A DNA stretch of 64,000 nt from Agrobacterium rosae. GTDB taxonomy: Bacteria; Pseudomonadota; Alphaproteobacteria; Rhizobiales; Rhizobiaceae. This document shows positions 49,783 to 56,851 of the stretch, one piece after another (positions within the stretch are counted from its first letter, which is position 1; the number at the start of each line of letters is the position of its first letter). The notes beneath the pieces were generated by a model that worked only from the letters and a program-made list of their open reading frames with translations, did no database searches and had not been told where the DNA came from. The stretch covers positions 440,404 to 504,403 of the forward strand of contig NZ_NXEJ01000001.1 in NCBI RefSeq assembly GCF_002915175.1. Reading direction: 5' to 3'. A program made the position numbers and the translations under genes.

Positions 49783-50138
49783 TGAAAATCTCTCTTTCCC
49801 CACAGCGCCGCGATGACACGCTGACAGTCGAAAAGAACGGCGACCGGCTCCGCATCAACGGCGAGCTGTTCAACTTTGGCCCGCTGCCAGATGGCGCAAC
49901 GATCCCGGCAGGTGTCACGCCATGTGAATTGATTGTTGGACCTGTGTCCCGCATTAATGGCGAGATCGAACTGACCCTGATCCTACCGCATGGTGCCAAC
50001 CCATCGCAGGCTGTCGCCTTTCCAGTGGCGCTCGTAAGCCCACCAGACGGTATCTTGGCTCTGCCATTCGATCCAGAGCCGGAACCGCCTATCATGCCAG
50101 AACTGCCACATCAGGAGGCCGACCATGTGGACGCCTGA
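49782..50138 (+). CDS. small tail-associated protein
   Basis: 118 aa, beta-rich (LTVEKNGDRLRINGELFNFGPLPDGATI), with a Pro-rich acidic tail. It lies between fibre and fibre-assembly-like genes. Family not named. Confidence 0.65.
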   Translation: MKISLSPQRRDDTLTVEKNGDRLRINGELFNFGPLPDGATIPAGVTPCELIVGPVSRINGEIELTLILPHGANPSQAVAFPVALVSPPDGILALPFDPEPEPPIMPELPHQEADHVDA

Positions 50139-50454
50139 CACATCGATCATCATCACGGCGGAGCAAAAGGCAGCAGAGCAACGCGCTGGTCTTGAAGCGA
50201 TGTTCTCAAGTGCCATTCAAGCCCACCTCGACACAACCGCTCGCCAGCGCCGCTATGACAGCATCCACACGGCGATTTCATATCGGGATGATGCAAACCC
50301 TGTGTTTGCCTCAGAAGCCGCTGTGCTTTTCGCGTGGCGGTCTGCTGTGTGGACGTATTCAACTGCCGAACTGGACAAGGTGATGGCTGGTGAGCGGGAT
50401 ATCCCGACCATTGAAGAGTTTGTGGCAGAGCTGCCTGAAATCGTCTGGCCTTAA
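50125..50454 (+). CDS. tail fibre assembly-like protein
   Basis: 109 aa. RQRRYDSIHTAISYRDD, EAAVLFAWRSAVWTYS and ELPEIVWP at the C-terminus match the short helical domain of phage fibre-assembly chaperones. It overlaps the previous gene by 14 bp. Confidence 0.65.
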   Translation: MWTPDTSIIITAEQKAAEQRAGLEAMFSSAIQAHLDTTARQRRYDSIHTAISYRDDANPVFASEAAVLFAWRSAVWTYSTAELDKVMAGERDIPTIEEFVAELPEIVWP

Positions 50455-50849
50455 GTCGCAGGCGCAGCTACTACCGCTTCGCAGGCATACCGGATCTCAT
50501 ACTGCGGCTCAAGAATAAGCGAGGCATTGGTGGCAGTGCACTTGCGTCCGGTTGTTGCAAGCCATTCTATTGCCGCATCCTGATAGACGACTTCTGGCGT
50601 TCGCGTGTCCGCTAGACCCCACGTGAAGCCTGCGCCTGCACCCTGAACCGCAGCGCCACCTATGCTTAAGGTGATCATAAGGCGGTTCTCTGCTGGCTTA
50701 TCGAAGATGCGGTAAGCTTTCCGCGTCGTTGGGCTGGCCCATGATATTGGCGTTATCCCGCTATAATTCTGCATTGCATACTGCGCACCGGCGCACCCGG
50801 TAAGCAAAAAGGCGAGCGCGGCGACGCCTACAGTCATACGGTTCATCAT
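50451..50849 (-). CDS. lipoprotein, likely lysogenic-conversion cargo
   Basis: About 132 aa from 50849, behind GGGGAAT. MTVGVAALAFLLTGC is a lipoprotein signal with lipobox LTGC. The mature part has two further Cys (GRKCTATNA, EIRYACEA) that may pair. It is reversed between fibre and endolysin genes, so it is probably expressed in the lysogen. A role in surface exclusion is possible but unproven. Confidence 0.65.
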   Translation of the reverse strand: MMNRMTVGVAALAFLLTGCAGAQYAMQNYSGITPISWASPTTRKAYRIFDKPAENRLMITLSIGGAAVQGAGAGFTWGLADTRTPEVVYQDAAIEWLATTGRKCTATNASLILEPQYEIRYACEAVVAAPAT

Positions 50850-50957
50850 ATTCCCCATGGCCGGCACAAGTTGCGGCCACCGGGACGTTATTTCAGCGTC
50901 ATCTACTAGACAATAGATGCAACCTGTAATGCGCACAAAATAATCCAAGGAAAACCA

Positions 50958-51884
50958 ATGCCAATCACCAAAATCTCCACACAGGGGAGGGCTTTCGTGC
51001 GCCTGCATGAGGGCAACCCACTGACCTGCTATCTCGACCCCGTCGGCGTTCCTACTATCGGTACCGGCTTTACAATGGGCAGCGATTCCGTTCGCCGCGA
51101 GCTAGCCAAGATCGGCATCACGAAGCTGGTGCCAGGCAAGACCAAGATCACGGCCGCGCAGAGCGACGCCATTCTTGATGCTGTCCTTGCTGCCGAATAC
51201 GTGCCTGCCGTTGTTGCTGGCTCGCCGAGTGACCGTAAGCAGCACGAGCTCGATGCTGCGTCGTCCGTGACGTTCAATCTCGGCGTTGGCGCTATGAAAT
51301 GGACGTGGGCCGATCTTTGGCGCGCAGGCAAGATCAAGGCCGCTGCGACCCACCTCGCGAGCAACTACAACACCGCCAAGGGAAAGAAGCTGCCGGGACT
51401 GGTGCGTCGCCGCAAGGAAGAGGCCTTGCTGTTCGAGAAGGGCATCTACACTGGCGTCGTCGGCGTGACCAAAGTAGCGACCGCCGAGCCGCCGGTGCTG
51501 CCGGATCCCGTCGTCAAGGAAGCGCAGGAGCTTCTTACGACAGCCGGCCTCAACCCCGGCGCGGTTGATGGCTGGATGGGCGCAAAGACCAAGTCGGCTG
51601 TGATTGCATATCAAAAGGCGCATCCGCACCTCATCGCCGACGGTATCATCGGTCCTGCCACCATTGCACAGCTTCGTCGTGACGCAGGCGCTGCCAAGGA
51701 TGTGGTCACGAAGGGCGCAAGCTCTGCGGCTGGCTCTGGACTTCTTGCCTTCACCGTTGGCCTTCCGTGGGGCTGGATTGCCGCAGGCGTGCTTGTCGCG
51801 GTCGTCGGCTACGTGGCCTACCGCAACCGCGACCTCGTTATTCGCCGCTGGAACAGCTGGCGCGGCAAGGAGGTGAAGGTTTGA
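50958..51884 (+). CDS. endolysin: GH24 lysozyme, peptidoglycan-binding domain and C-terminal membrane segment
   Basis: 308 aa. The lysozyme domain carries E18 (LHEGNPLTCYLD), D27 and T33 in T4-lysozyme order. Residues about 175-235 form a peptidoglycan-binding module (VKEAQELLTTAGLNPGAVDG). A C-terminal transmembrane helix (LLAFTVGLPWGWIAAGVLVAVVGYV) with a basic tail would anchor it to the inner membrane. This is unlike soluble endolysins and suggests a membrane-tethered lysis enzyme. It starts after AAGGAAAACC. Confidence 0.88.
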   Translation: MPITKISTQGRAFVRLHEGNPLTCYLDPVGVPTIGTGFTMGSDSVRRELAKIGITKLVPGKTKITAAQSDAILDAVLAAEYVPAVVAGSPSDRKQHELDAASSVTFNLGVGAMKWTWADLWRAGKIKAAATHLASNYNTAKGKKLPGLVRRRKEEALLFEKGIYTGVVGVTKVATAEPPVLPDPVVKEAQELLTTAGLNPGAVDGWMGAKTKSAVIAYQKAHPHLIADGIIGPATIAQLRRDAGAAKDVVTKGASSAAGSGLLAFTVGLPWGWIAAGVLVAVVGYVAYRNRDLVIRRWNSWRGKEVKV

Positions 51885-52117
51885 TCCTCCTCGCAAAACT
51901 CAAGGGCTACCTAGCCACCATCGGTACAGCGCTCGCGATTGTCGCGGGCGTCTTTTTTTACGGCCAGCGGGCAGGGCGCACCGCGGCGAAGGATGCACAG
52001 GCCGCTGCGAATGCAAAGGCCATCAAGCGGGCTGGGGAAGTCGAAAATGAAGTCAAAAATCTGGATGATGCTGGCGTTGATGATGCTCTTGGCAAGTGGA
52101 TGCGCGACAAGCGGTAG
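51881..52117 (+). CDS. inner-membrane spanin (Rz-like)
   Basis: 78 aa from TTG (AAGGAGG nine bases upstream). It has an N-terminal membrane segment (IGTALAIVAGVFFYG) followed by a helical, Ala/Lys-rich periplasmic part. The next gene starts inside it in another frame and encodes a lipoprotein, the classic Rz/Rz1 layout. Together they fuse inner and outer membranes during lysis. Confidence 0.75.
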   Translation: MILLAKLKGYLATIGTALAIVAGVFFYGQRAGRTAAKDAQAAANAKAIKRAGEVENEVKNLDDAGVDDALGKWMRDKR

Positions 52118-52238
52118 CTACTGCGACATCGCAAAAGCTGTGCGGCCGTCTGTTGCGGACAGCCTTTCCATCGAAACCAAACGCCAGATATTGGCCGAGA
52201 ACGAAAAGCTGCAAAAGCTTTGCGGGGTGAAGCCTTGA
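52047..52238 (+). CDS. outer-membrane spanin lipoprotein (Rz1-like)
   Basis: 63 aa, nested in the end of the Rz-like gene in another frame. MKSKIWMMLALMMLLASGC is a lipoprotein signal with lipobox ASGC. The mature part is a short helix (SVADSLSIETKRQILAENE). It overlaps the next gene by 4 bp. Confidence 0.78.
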   Translation: MKSKIWMMLALMMLLASGCATSGSYCDIAKAVRPSVADSLSIETKRQILAENEKLQKLCGVKP

Positions 52239-52582
52239 CCGGCCCAGAAATTATGGCCGTTGCGCTGTTCTTCATTGCGCTGTTCGGCTTCTTTTTCGGT
52301 CTTTGGAAATATGTCGACGCAAAGATTAGTTCGGCTAGGGCAGATGCAACCGGCACAGCTTCGGCTGCGCACGCCCTAGCAGCCCTCGCGCGCGATGAGC
52401 TTGCATCTCACCGGCTGCACGTCGCAGAGACGTATATCACAAAGGCCGGTATGCGTGAGACTACAGAGCAGATCATGGATGCCATCAGCGGCGTAAAAGC
52501 TGCCGTCGATCACATGACCGTCCGCGTTGATCGCATCGTTGAAAATCAGGCTTCCAAGCCGAGGCCGACTAGATCGTCCTAA
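52235..52582 (+). CDS. small membrane protein with coiled coil, possible holin
   Basis: 115 aa from TTG overlapping the Rz1 stop (ATG-less start; an upstream TTG at 52220 is possible). There is one strong membrane helix near the N-terminus (IMAVALFFIALFGFFFGLW), then a helical tail. One-helix proteins of this kind occur in phage lysis cassettes and may act as holin or anti-holin. The endolysin here already has its own membrane anchor, so the role is open. Confidence 0.6.
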   Translation: MTGPEIMAVALFFIALFGFFFGLWKYVDAKISSARADATGTASAAHALAALARDELASHRLHVAETYITKAGMRETTEQIMDAISGVKAAVDHMTVRVDRIVENQASKPRPTRSS

Positions 52583-52588
52583 CAGTAA

Positions 52589-52622
52589 CCCCGCTTGCCG
52601 AAAGGTGGACGGGGATTTTTTT
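52589..52622 (+). terminator. intrinsic terminator of the late operon
   Basis: CCCCG, a 16-nt loop, CGGGG, then a run of eight T. It ends the lysis cassette. Confidence 0.85.
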
Positions 52623-52648
52623 GTTTGTGGGGTGATTTGGGGACCCCT

Positions 52649-52674
52649 CTCCTCGACCGGTTAAGGTCGAGGAG
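52649..52674. repeat. perfect 10-bp stem hairpin of unknown role
   Basis: CTCCTCGACC-GGTTAA-GGTCGAGGAG between the two terminators. It has no U-tract and no ORF. It may be a further terminator element or protein site. Confidence 0.5.
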
Positions 52675-52794
52675 CTTGACTTGGGATCAACAGCGAAAGC
52701 CTCTCGGCTGTGGATCTTCGCTTGCAATCGCGTCCACTGTGACAAAACTAAGGCTGGTTGTCTACAGGTATTTTCTCAAGTCTAGATAACAAAA

Positions 52795-52816
52795 AACCCG
52801 GCACAATGGCCGGGTT
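52795..52816 (-). terminator. intrinsic terminator of the porin gene
   Basis: On the minus strand AACCCGGC-CATTGT-GCCGGGTT is followed by T5-6 (52796-52791). It lies 27 bp after the porin stop. Confidence 0.85.
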
Positions 52817-52843
52817 TCTCGCAACTAACCGAAGTTAGAAGTA

Positions 52844-53971
52844 TTAGAACGAACGCTGAAGGCGAACGAAACCGTTAACCTGGTCGTCGCGACCGTCTTC
52901 GTCGTAGTAGTTAACTGCAACCTTCGTGGAGAGGCCTTCCGTGATTTTGTAATCAACGGTTACGCCAGCCTGCCATGCGTCACGATTGGAGAAATCGTCA
53001 CCGCGACGTGCTGTGCCTGTCGGAGTGAAGACAGTACCAGCAGCGTTGAGGCCGCCGAGAACGATCGTATCAGCAACGTTGCCGAAGTACTGACCGCCTG
53101 GAGTGATTGTCAGCTTGTCAGTTGCCTTGATTGCGTATTCAGCAGCAACAGCCCATTCAGAGTTTGAGTAGTAAGCGTTACCGCCGGATGCCCATACGCC
53201 AGCCAGGCCGAGTGTGCCAGGACCGATGTCAGCAGTTGCGATCAGACGAACAGCGCCGTCTTCCTGGTCGATGTCGTAGCCGCCGATCAGCTGAAGTGTT
53301 GCGCCGCCGAGCTTGGCGCCAACGCCAGCAGAGATACCAACGTTGTTGTCAGCTTCCTGTGTGAACAGACCGAATGTGCCGGCGCCTGTTGTAACTGTGC
53401 CCTGGAAATCTGCGAGCTGCGAGTTCAGGCCTTCAAGTTCGTCAACCGAAACGCCAGCCCAGAAAGAGCCTGCATCGTAGGTGTAACGAATGGAGTTGAA
53501 GAGAGCGTTTGTGGACAGAACGTCAGATTCGCCAGAGAGGCCATCATCCCACCAGTTGTAGAACTTACCGACCTTCAGGCCGCCGAGTTCGATGAACGCC
53601 TGGTCAACGAATACGGAAGAAGAAGCAGCCGAACCGTTGTCAGCATTGCCACGGAAGCCGATGAAGCCGCGCAGTGCGCCGAGTTCGGTGTCTGTGCGTG
53701 TGTCAACTTCGAACTGAGCGCGTGTGAACGAATCCCAGTCAGACGTGCCAGAAAGGTCACGGCCGAAGTTAGTCTGGAAACGAACGTAACCGCCGAACTT
53801 CAGGCAGGTTTCAGTGCCAGGGATGTAGAAAAAGCCTGTGCCAAAAGCGTCGCAAACGCGAACGTATTCGAGGGGCTCAGGTTCAGCAGCGACGATAGCG
53901 TCAGCGGCCTGTGCGCCGGATACTGCTGCGAGAGCGGCAGCGGAGCCGATCAAAAGGCTCTTGATGTTCAT
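52844..53971 (-). CDS. Omp2-like outer-membrane porin
   Basis: 375 aa. The signal peptide MNIKSLLIGSAAALAA...AQA is followed by YVRVCDAFGTGFFYIPGTETC, the conserved N-terminal Cys pair of rhizobial/Brucella Omp2 (Porin_2) proteins. Repeated amphipathic strands lead to the final FVRLQRSF, whose terminal Phe is the outer-membrane insertion signal. Full length, with its own terminator and a leader of about 250 bp. It lies inside the prophage between late genes and the SRAP operon, so it is cargo. It may replace or add to the host major porin, changing permeability and phage receptors. Confidence 0.93.
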   Translation of the reverse strand: MNIKSLLIGSAAALAAVSGAQAADAIVAAEPEPLEYVRVCDAFGTGFFYIPGTETCLKFGGYVRFQTNFGRDLSGTSDWDSFTRAQFEVDTRTDTELGALRGFIGFRGNADNGSAASSSVFVDQAFIELGGLKVGKFYNWWDDGLSGESDVLSTNALFNSIRYTYDAGSFWAGVSVDELEGLNSQLADFQGTVTTGAGTFGLFTQEADNNVGISAGVGAKLGGATLQLIGGYDIDQEDGAVRLIATADIGPGTLGLAGVWASGGNAYYSNSEWAVAAEYAIKATDKLTITPGGQYFGNVADTIVLGGLNAAGTVFTPTGTARRGDDFSNRDAWQAGVTVDYKITEGLSTKVAVNYYDEDGRDDQVNGFVRLQRSF

Positions 53972-54218
53972 AATGACCTCCAGTCATGTTTCGTTACTAA
54001 AAGCGGAACAATCTAGGAGATGCCCCCCGCTTCGACTTCGGAATAGACAGAAAGTCGTCTGGATTCGCAATCTGCATTAGCCATAAATGAGGCAAGTAGG
54101 AGTAACGCGGTGTGTGTCGTGTTGCAATTTGAGCACAATTTAGTTCGGGACACTTACTGATTGGTTGATTTTGTTAGGGTTTTGTAAACGATTGGACTGT
54201 GGATAAGGGCGGGCAACT

Positions 54219-54386
54219 TTACCTTCGCGGCACCTCCTTGTAAGGATAATGCTCCGCACACCACCACTGAACCGGCTCCGCCTTGCTTCGGGCGAACCCA
54301 AACCCGCCCCACTTCTTGCATTCCGATATGCAGCAGTAGTGATTCTCGTGGACGCCGTCGCCGGTTTTGCTCGTTAGATCGCTCAA
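54219..54386 (-). CDS. small Cys-rich protein (TTG start)
   Basis: 55 aa. HYCCISECKKWGGFGFA and WWCAEHYPY provide Cys and His for a zinc site, a pattern of small phage proteins. An upstream stop in frame leaves TTG at 54386 as the start, with AAGGA seven bases before it. The region upstream of the porin (53972-54218) has no other gene. Confidence 0.55.
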   Translation of the reverse strand: MSDLTSKTGDGVHENHYCCISECKKWGGFGFARSKAEPVQWWCAEHYPYKEVPRR

Positions 54387-54396
54387 TGGTCAGTCC

Positions 54397-54666
54397 TTAA
54401 TGTGGCTCAGATTTTAGGTTTGCCGATAGCAGGCAAGGGAAGTGCGCCTCGCACTTTGTTGTGCCTGCGTTATCGCACCCGATCGCGAGCACACGCCGTA
54501 GGCTGACAAACTGCACCGATGCCCCGAACTTCTTGAGAAGAGACTTCCGCTCGTAGATGCCGTATCGTTCGCACCTGTGACAAGCCATGTCGATTTTCTC
54601 GCCCTTGTAGTCACGGAGGCGTGGGAGCTTTTCCTCGTTTGCCGTCTGCGGCTTTGCTTGTCTCAC
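54397..54666 (-). CDS. hypothetical zinc-binding protein
   Basis: 89 aa. CHRCERYGIYERKSLLKKFG and the later C...C...HFPC supply a possible zinc-ribbon. It overlaps the upstream gene by 4 bp. Family not named. Confidence 0.6.
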   Translation of the reverse strand: MRQAKPQTANEEKLPRLRDYKGEKIDMACHRCERYGIYERKSLLKKFGASVQFVSLRRVLAIGCDNAGTTKCEAHFPCLLSANLKSEPH

Positions 54667-55079
54667 GGCGCGCTTCTCTCACTAACAATCTGGCGTATGT
54701 CGCCTCTAATGACGGTGTATTTGGCTAACACCTTCTTGCGCCACTCAATCAACGCTTTCTCTGGACTGTGGCACGACACCCACTCGATAAACGCGCCGGA
54801 AAGGTCTGGGTTATCGTAGCGGAGTGCGGCCAGGTTTTTGCGCTTGCTGAAAAGAATTTCCATCACCGCGCCGGTGGGTGCGTCATCCTCGTCGTCGGAA
54901 ATTTCATCTGCTATATACGCGGTGTATGCGGTCAGGTCAGAATCACGGTCGACTTCGGAGACAAGGCTAGCGTTCATATCCTCGTGGAGTTTCTTCACCG
55001 GATCCAAAAAGAAACCGTCGCAGAGTCCTTGCCGCGCATACACGCCGTGATCCTCTAAGATATGCGTCCAGATTTTCAT
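54663..55079 (-). CDS. hypothetical acidic protein
   Basis: 138 aa. The acidic middle (ADEISDDEDDAPTG) and the C-terminal helix EKALIEWRKKVLAKY are the only notable parts. It starts behind AGGAGGCGATC. Part of the minus-strand early-type operon with the SRAP gene. Confidence 0.6.
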   Translation of the reverse strand: MKIWTHILEDHGVYARQGLCDGFFLDPVKKLHEDMNASLVSEVDRDSDLTAYTAYIADEISDDEDDAPTGAVMEILFSKRKNLAALRYDNPDLSGAFIEWVSCHSPEKALIEWRKKVLAKYTVIRGDIRQIVSERSAP

Positions 55080-55088
55080 GATCGCCTC

Positions 55089-55754
55089 CTAACCGAACAG
55101 ATCCGTGGTTTCCTGTTGAGGCTCCTCCACCGGCAACAGAATCAGTTTCTCCGCCGGCAATGGTCGCTGTAGTGCCTTGGCCTCTTCCCACGGAGCATTC
55201 ATCCAGACATCGACCTCTTCTGCGGTGGTGAGCACGACCGGCATGGCCTTGGGGTGGATCGGCTTTACCACGTCGTTCGGGTCGGTCGTCAGGAACGCAA
55301 ACAACTCGTGTTGTCCGTCGCGTGGGTTTTTCATGGATCCTCGCACGCCGTGCCAATCTGTCCAGACGCCAGCAAAGAATGCGAGGGGCTCGCCGTTATC
55401 GATGGCAAACCATCGCTTCGTCTTGCGTGGCTTTGTATCTTCCCACTCGCAGAACCGGGTCCACGGGACGACACATCGGTTTTCGACTTTCAGCCACTTG
55501 CGCCAATGAGGCGACGCGACATTGCGGATATTGGTGACGCCGGTGTCTGGCTTATCGCCAAGAATGTTGGGTGGCGTAGGCATGCCCCAGGTCAGTTCAG
55601 TCAACTCGCGCGCACCATCTTTGTTGCGGACGACAGGCGCACCCCTATCAGGGTAAACCTCGATATCGGGCTGAAGATTCAAGCGCTCCTGCATCGAGCC
55701 AGCGATGTCGCGTATGGCCTCTTGGTTGGTCTTGACTTGGTACAGATTGCACAT
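55089..55754 (-). CDS. SRAP/YedK (HMCES-like) DNA-protein crosslink protein
   Basis: 221 aa. Cys2 directly after the start Met is the residue that links to abasic sites. NIRNVASPHWRKWL, VVPWTRFCEWE with the key Glu, and HPKAMPVVL complete the SRAP signature. In cells YedK shields abasic sites in single-stranded DNA. In a phage it could protect replicating DNA. The C-terminus QETTDLFG vaguely resembles a clamp-binding motif, and the phage has its own clamp. Confidence 0.92.
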   Translation of the reverse strand: MCNLYQVKTNQEAIRDIAGSMQERLNLQPDIEVYPDRGAPVVRNKDGARELTELTWGMPTPPNILGDKPDTGVTNIRNVASPHWRKWLKVENRCVVPWTRFCEWEDTKPRKTKRWFAIDNGEPLAFFAGVWTDWHGVRGSMKNPRDGQHELFAFLTTDPNDVVKPIHPKAMPVVLTTAEEVDVWMNAPWEEAKALQRPLPAEKLILLPVEEPQQETTDLFG

Positions 55755-55757
55755 GCG

Positions 55758-56207
55758 TCACCTCGGCATCTTCGCGACAGTGATTTTCACTTCGCCTCTT
55801 TTGCGGCACTTCTGACAACGCATCTGCGATCCGAGTTGATCCAGAGACTTGTCTTTATCGACATTCCTCATCCGCCATTGAGGTATGTTGGATACATGGC
55901 CGCAGAACCTGCATTTGACGACAACGACCTCCCAAGCCCTCAGTTCTGATACTTTTCTGCTCGATGCTGGTTTTGCCAACTGCTCAATCGGGTTCGCCCG
56001 CTTGTAGTAAGAGATGCCACAACGATCGGAAAACCCGACCATCGTCTTTTCGCATTTGAGCACGCTTTGCGAGATATGATGCAGCAACGTTGGCATTGGC
56101 AAATCGCCGAACTCCAACATGAGCTCTGCGACGTTTAGAAATTTCAGCGTTTGGCACCTCTCACAGACTACGCCGACGGGTTCGCCTCCATAGTCCGAGA
56201 GAAGCAT
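55758..56207 (-). CDS. hypothetical multi-zinc-ribbon protein
   Basis: About 149 aa from 56207 (GAGGGA upstream; 56225 is an alternative). Three CxxC pairs (VCERCQTLKF, KCRFCGHVSN, RCQKCRKRGE) suggest zinc ribbons. Possibly a DNA- or RNA-binding adaptor. It starts just after the next upstream gene and is coupled to it. Confidence 0.6.
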   Translation of the reverse strand: MLLSDYGGEPVGVVCERCQTLKFLNVAELMLEFGDLPMPTLLHHISQSVLKCEKTMVGFSDRCGISYYKRANPIEQLAKPASSRKVSELRAWEVVVVKCRFCGHVSNIPQWRMRNVDKDKSLDQLGSQMRCQKCRKRGEVKITVAKMPR

Positions 56208-56214
56208 GGCTCCC

Positions 56215-56427
56215 TCAGACGGCATCGCGCTCCTCGCTTGGAACCCACCCCCGCGTATAACCCTTGCCCATTGCGAGCGTCGCCATAGCAAGTTGGCCGC
56301 GCAGGTGCTGGATGTCGTCCAGCAGTGTTTTTATCGCTTCCCGCTCATTGCCGTCGTGCCATGCCAACACGTGGTCGACAGGATCTGCTTCTGGTGTTTC
56401 AAACTGTGGGCGCAATTTCATCTCCAT
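56215..56427 (-). CDS. small hypothetical protein
   Basis: 70 aa from 56427 (CAGGA upstream; 56451 possible). It has an acidic start and a helical middle (REAIKTLLDDIQHLRGQLAM). It overlaps the upstream gene in another frame. Confidence 0.5.
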   Translation of the reverse strand: MEMKLRPQFETPEADPVDHVLAWHDGNEREAIKTLLDDIQHLRGQLAMATLAMGKGYTRGWVPSEERDAV

Positions 56428-56707
56428 CGATCCTGCGAATTCCCCATCCACCCGGTGGCGTCTTGGTCATAAACTTTCGCGCGCGCTCATTAAGCTTTGC
56501 GAGTGCCATGACTTTGGCGTCGTCTTCTGTTCGTGCTTGAACGGTAACGATCCAGCGTCCGGACTGAAATCTGTAGCTCTGCGGCTTCACGACGTGAGTG
56601 CATGCAACCGCGAACATACGGCGCGCTTTATGGCGGTCTCGCGCAGTGAATTCATTTTGCGTTTCCCACCATTCATCAAACTTTTTGTTGATCTCTCTTC
56701 TCTGCAT
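56399..56707 (-). CDS. hypothetical protein, first gene of the minus-strand operon
   Basis: 102 aa, basic at the N-terminus, with a beta strand region YRFQSGRWIVTVQARTEDDA and a helical tail. It lies divergently from early promoter 3, so both strands start near 56710-56850. Family not named. Confidence 0.6.
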   Translation of the reverse strand: MQRREINKKFDEWWETQNEFTARDRHKARRMFAVACTHVVKPQSYRFQSGRWIVTVQARTEDDAKVMALAKLNERARKFMTKTPPGGWGIRRIDGDEIAPTV

Positions 56708-56767
56708 GTTCTTATTATGTTCCGGTCAGAGAAAGAGTCAATCGGGATTCTTCAAAATCCAAAATCC

Positions 56768-56796
56768 TTGACAAATTTGTAAAAGCGGTATAGCTT
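56768..56796 (+). promoter_or_regulatory. early promoter 3 with ACAAATTTGT operator
   Basis: TTGACA (56768-56773), 17 bp, TAGCTT (56791-56796), with ACAAATTTGT at 56771-56780. It is nearly identical to the promoters at 5839 and 15763 and drives the right-end operon. Confidence 0.75.
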
Positions 56797-56816
56797 CATA
56801 TTTGGCCTCACCAGCC

Positions 56817-56831
56817 TGCCTTACCAAGGCA
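56817..56831 (+). promoter_or_regulatory. leader hairpin with TACCA loop
   Basis: TGCCT-TACCA-AGGCA (up to 6 bp), then CACCACCACGAGGGACTAC before the gene at 56852. It is transcribed from promoter 3. Confidence 0.5.
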
Positions 56832-56851
56832 TCACCACCACGAGGGACTAC

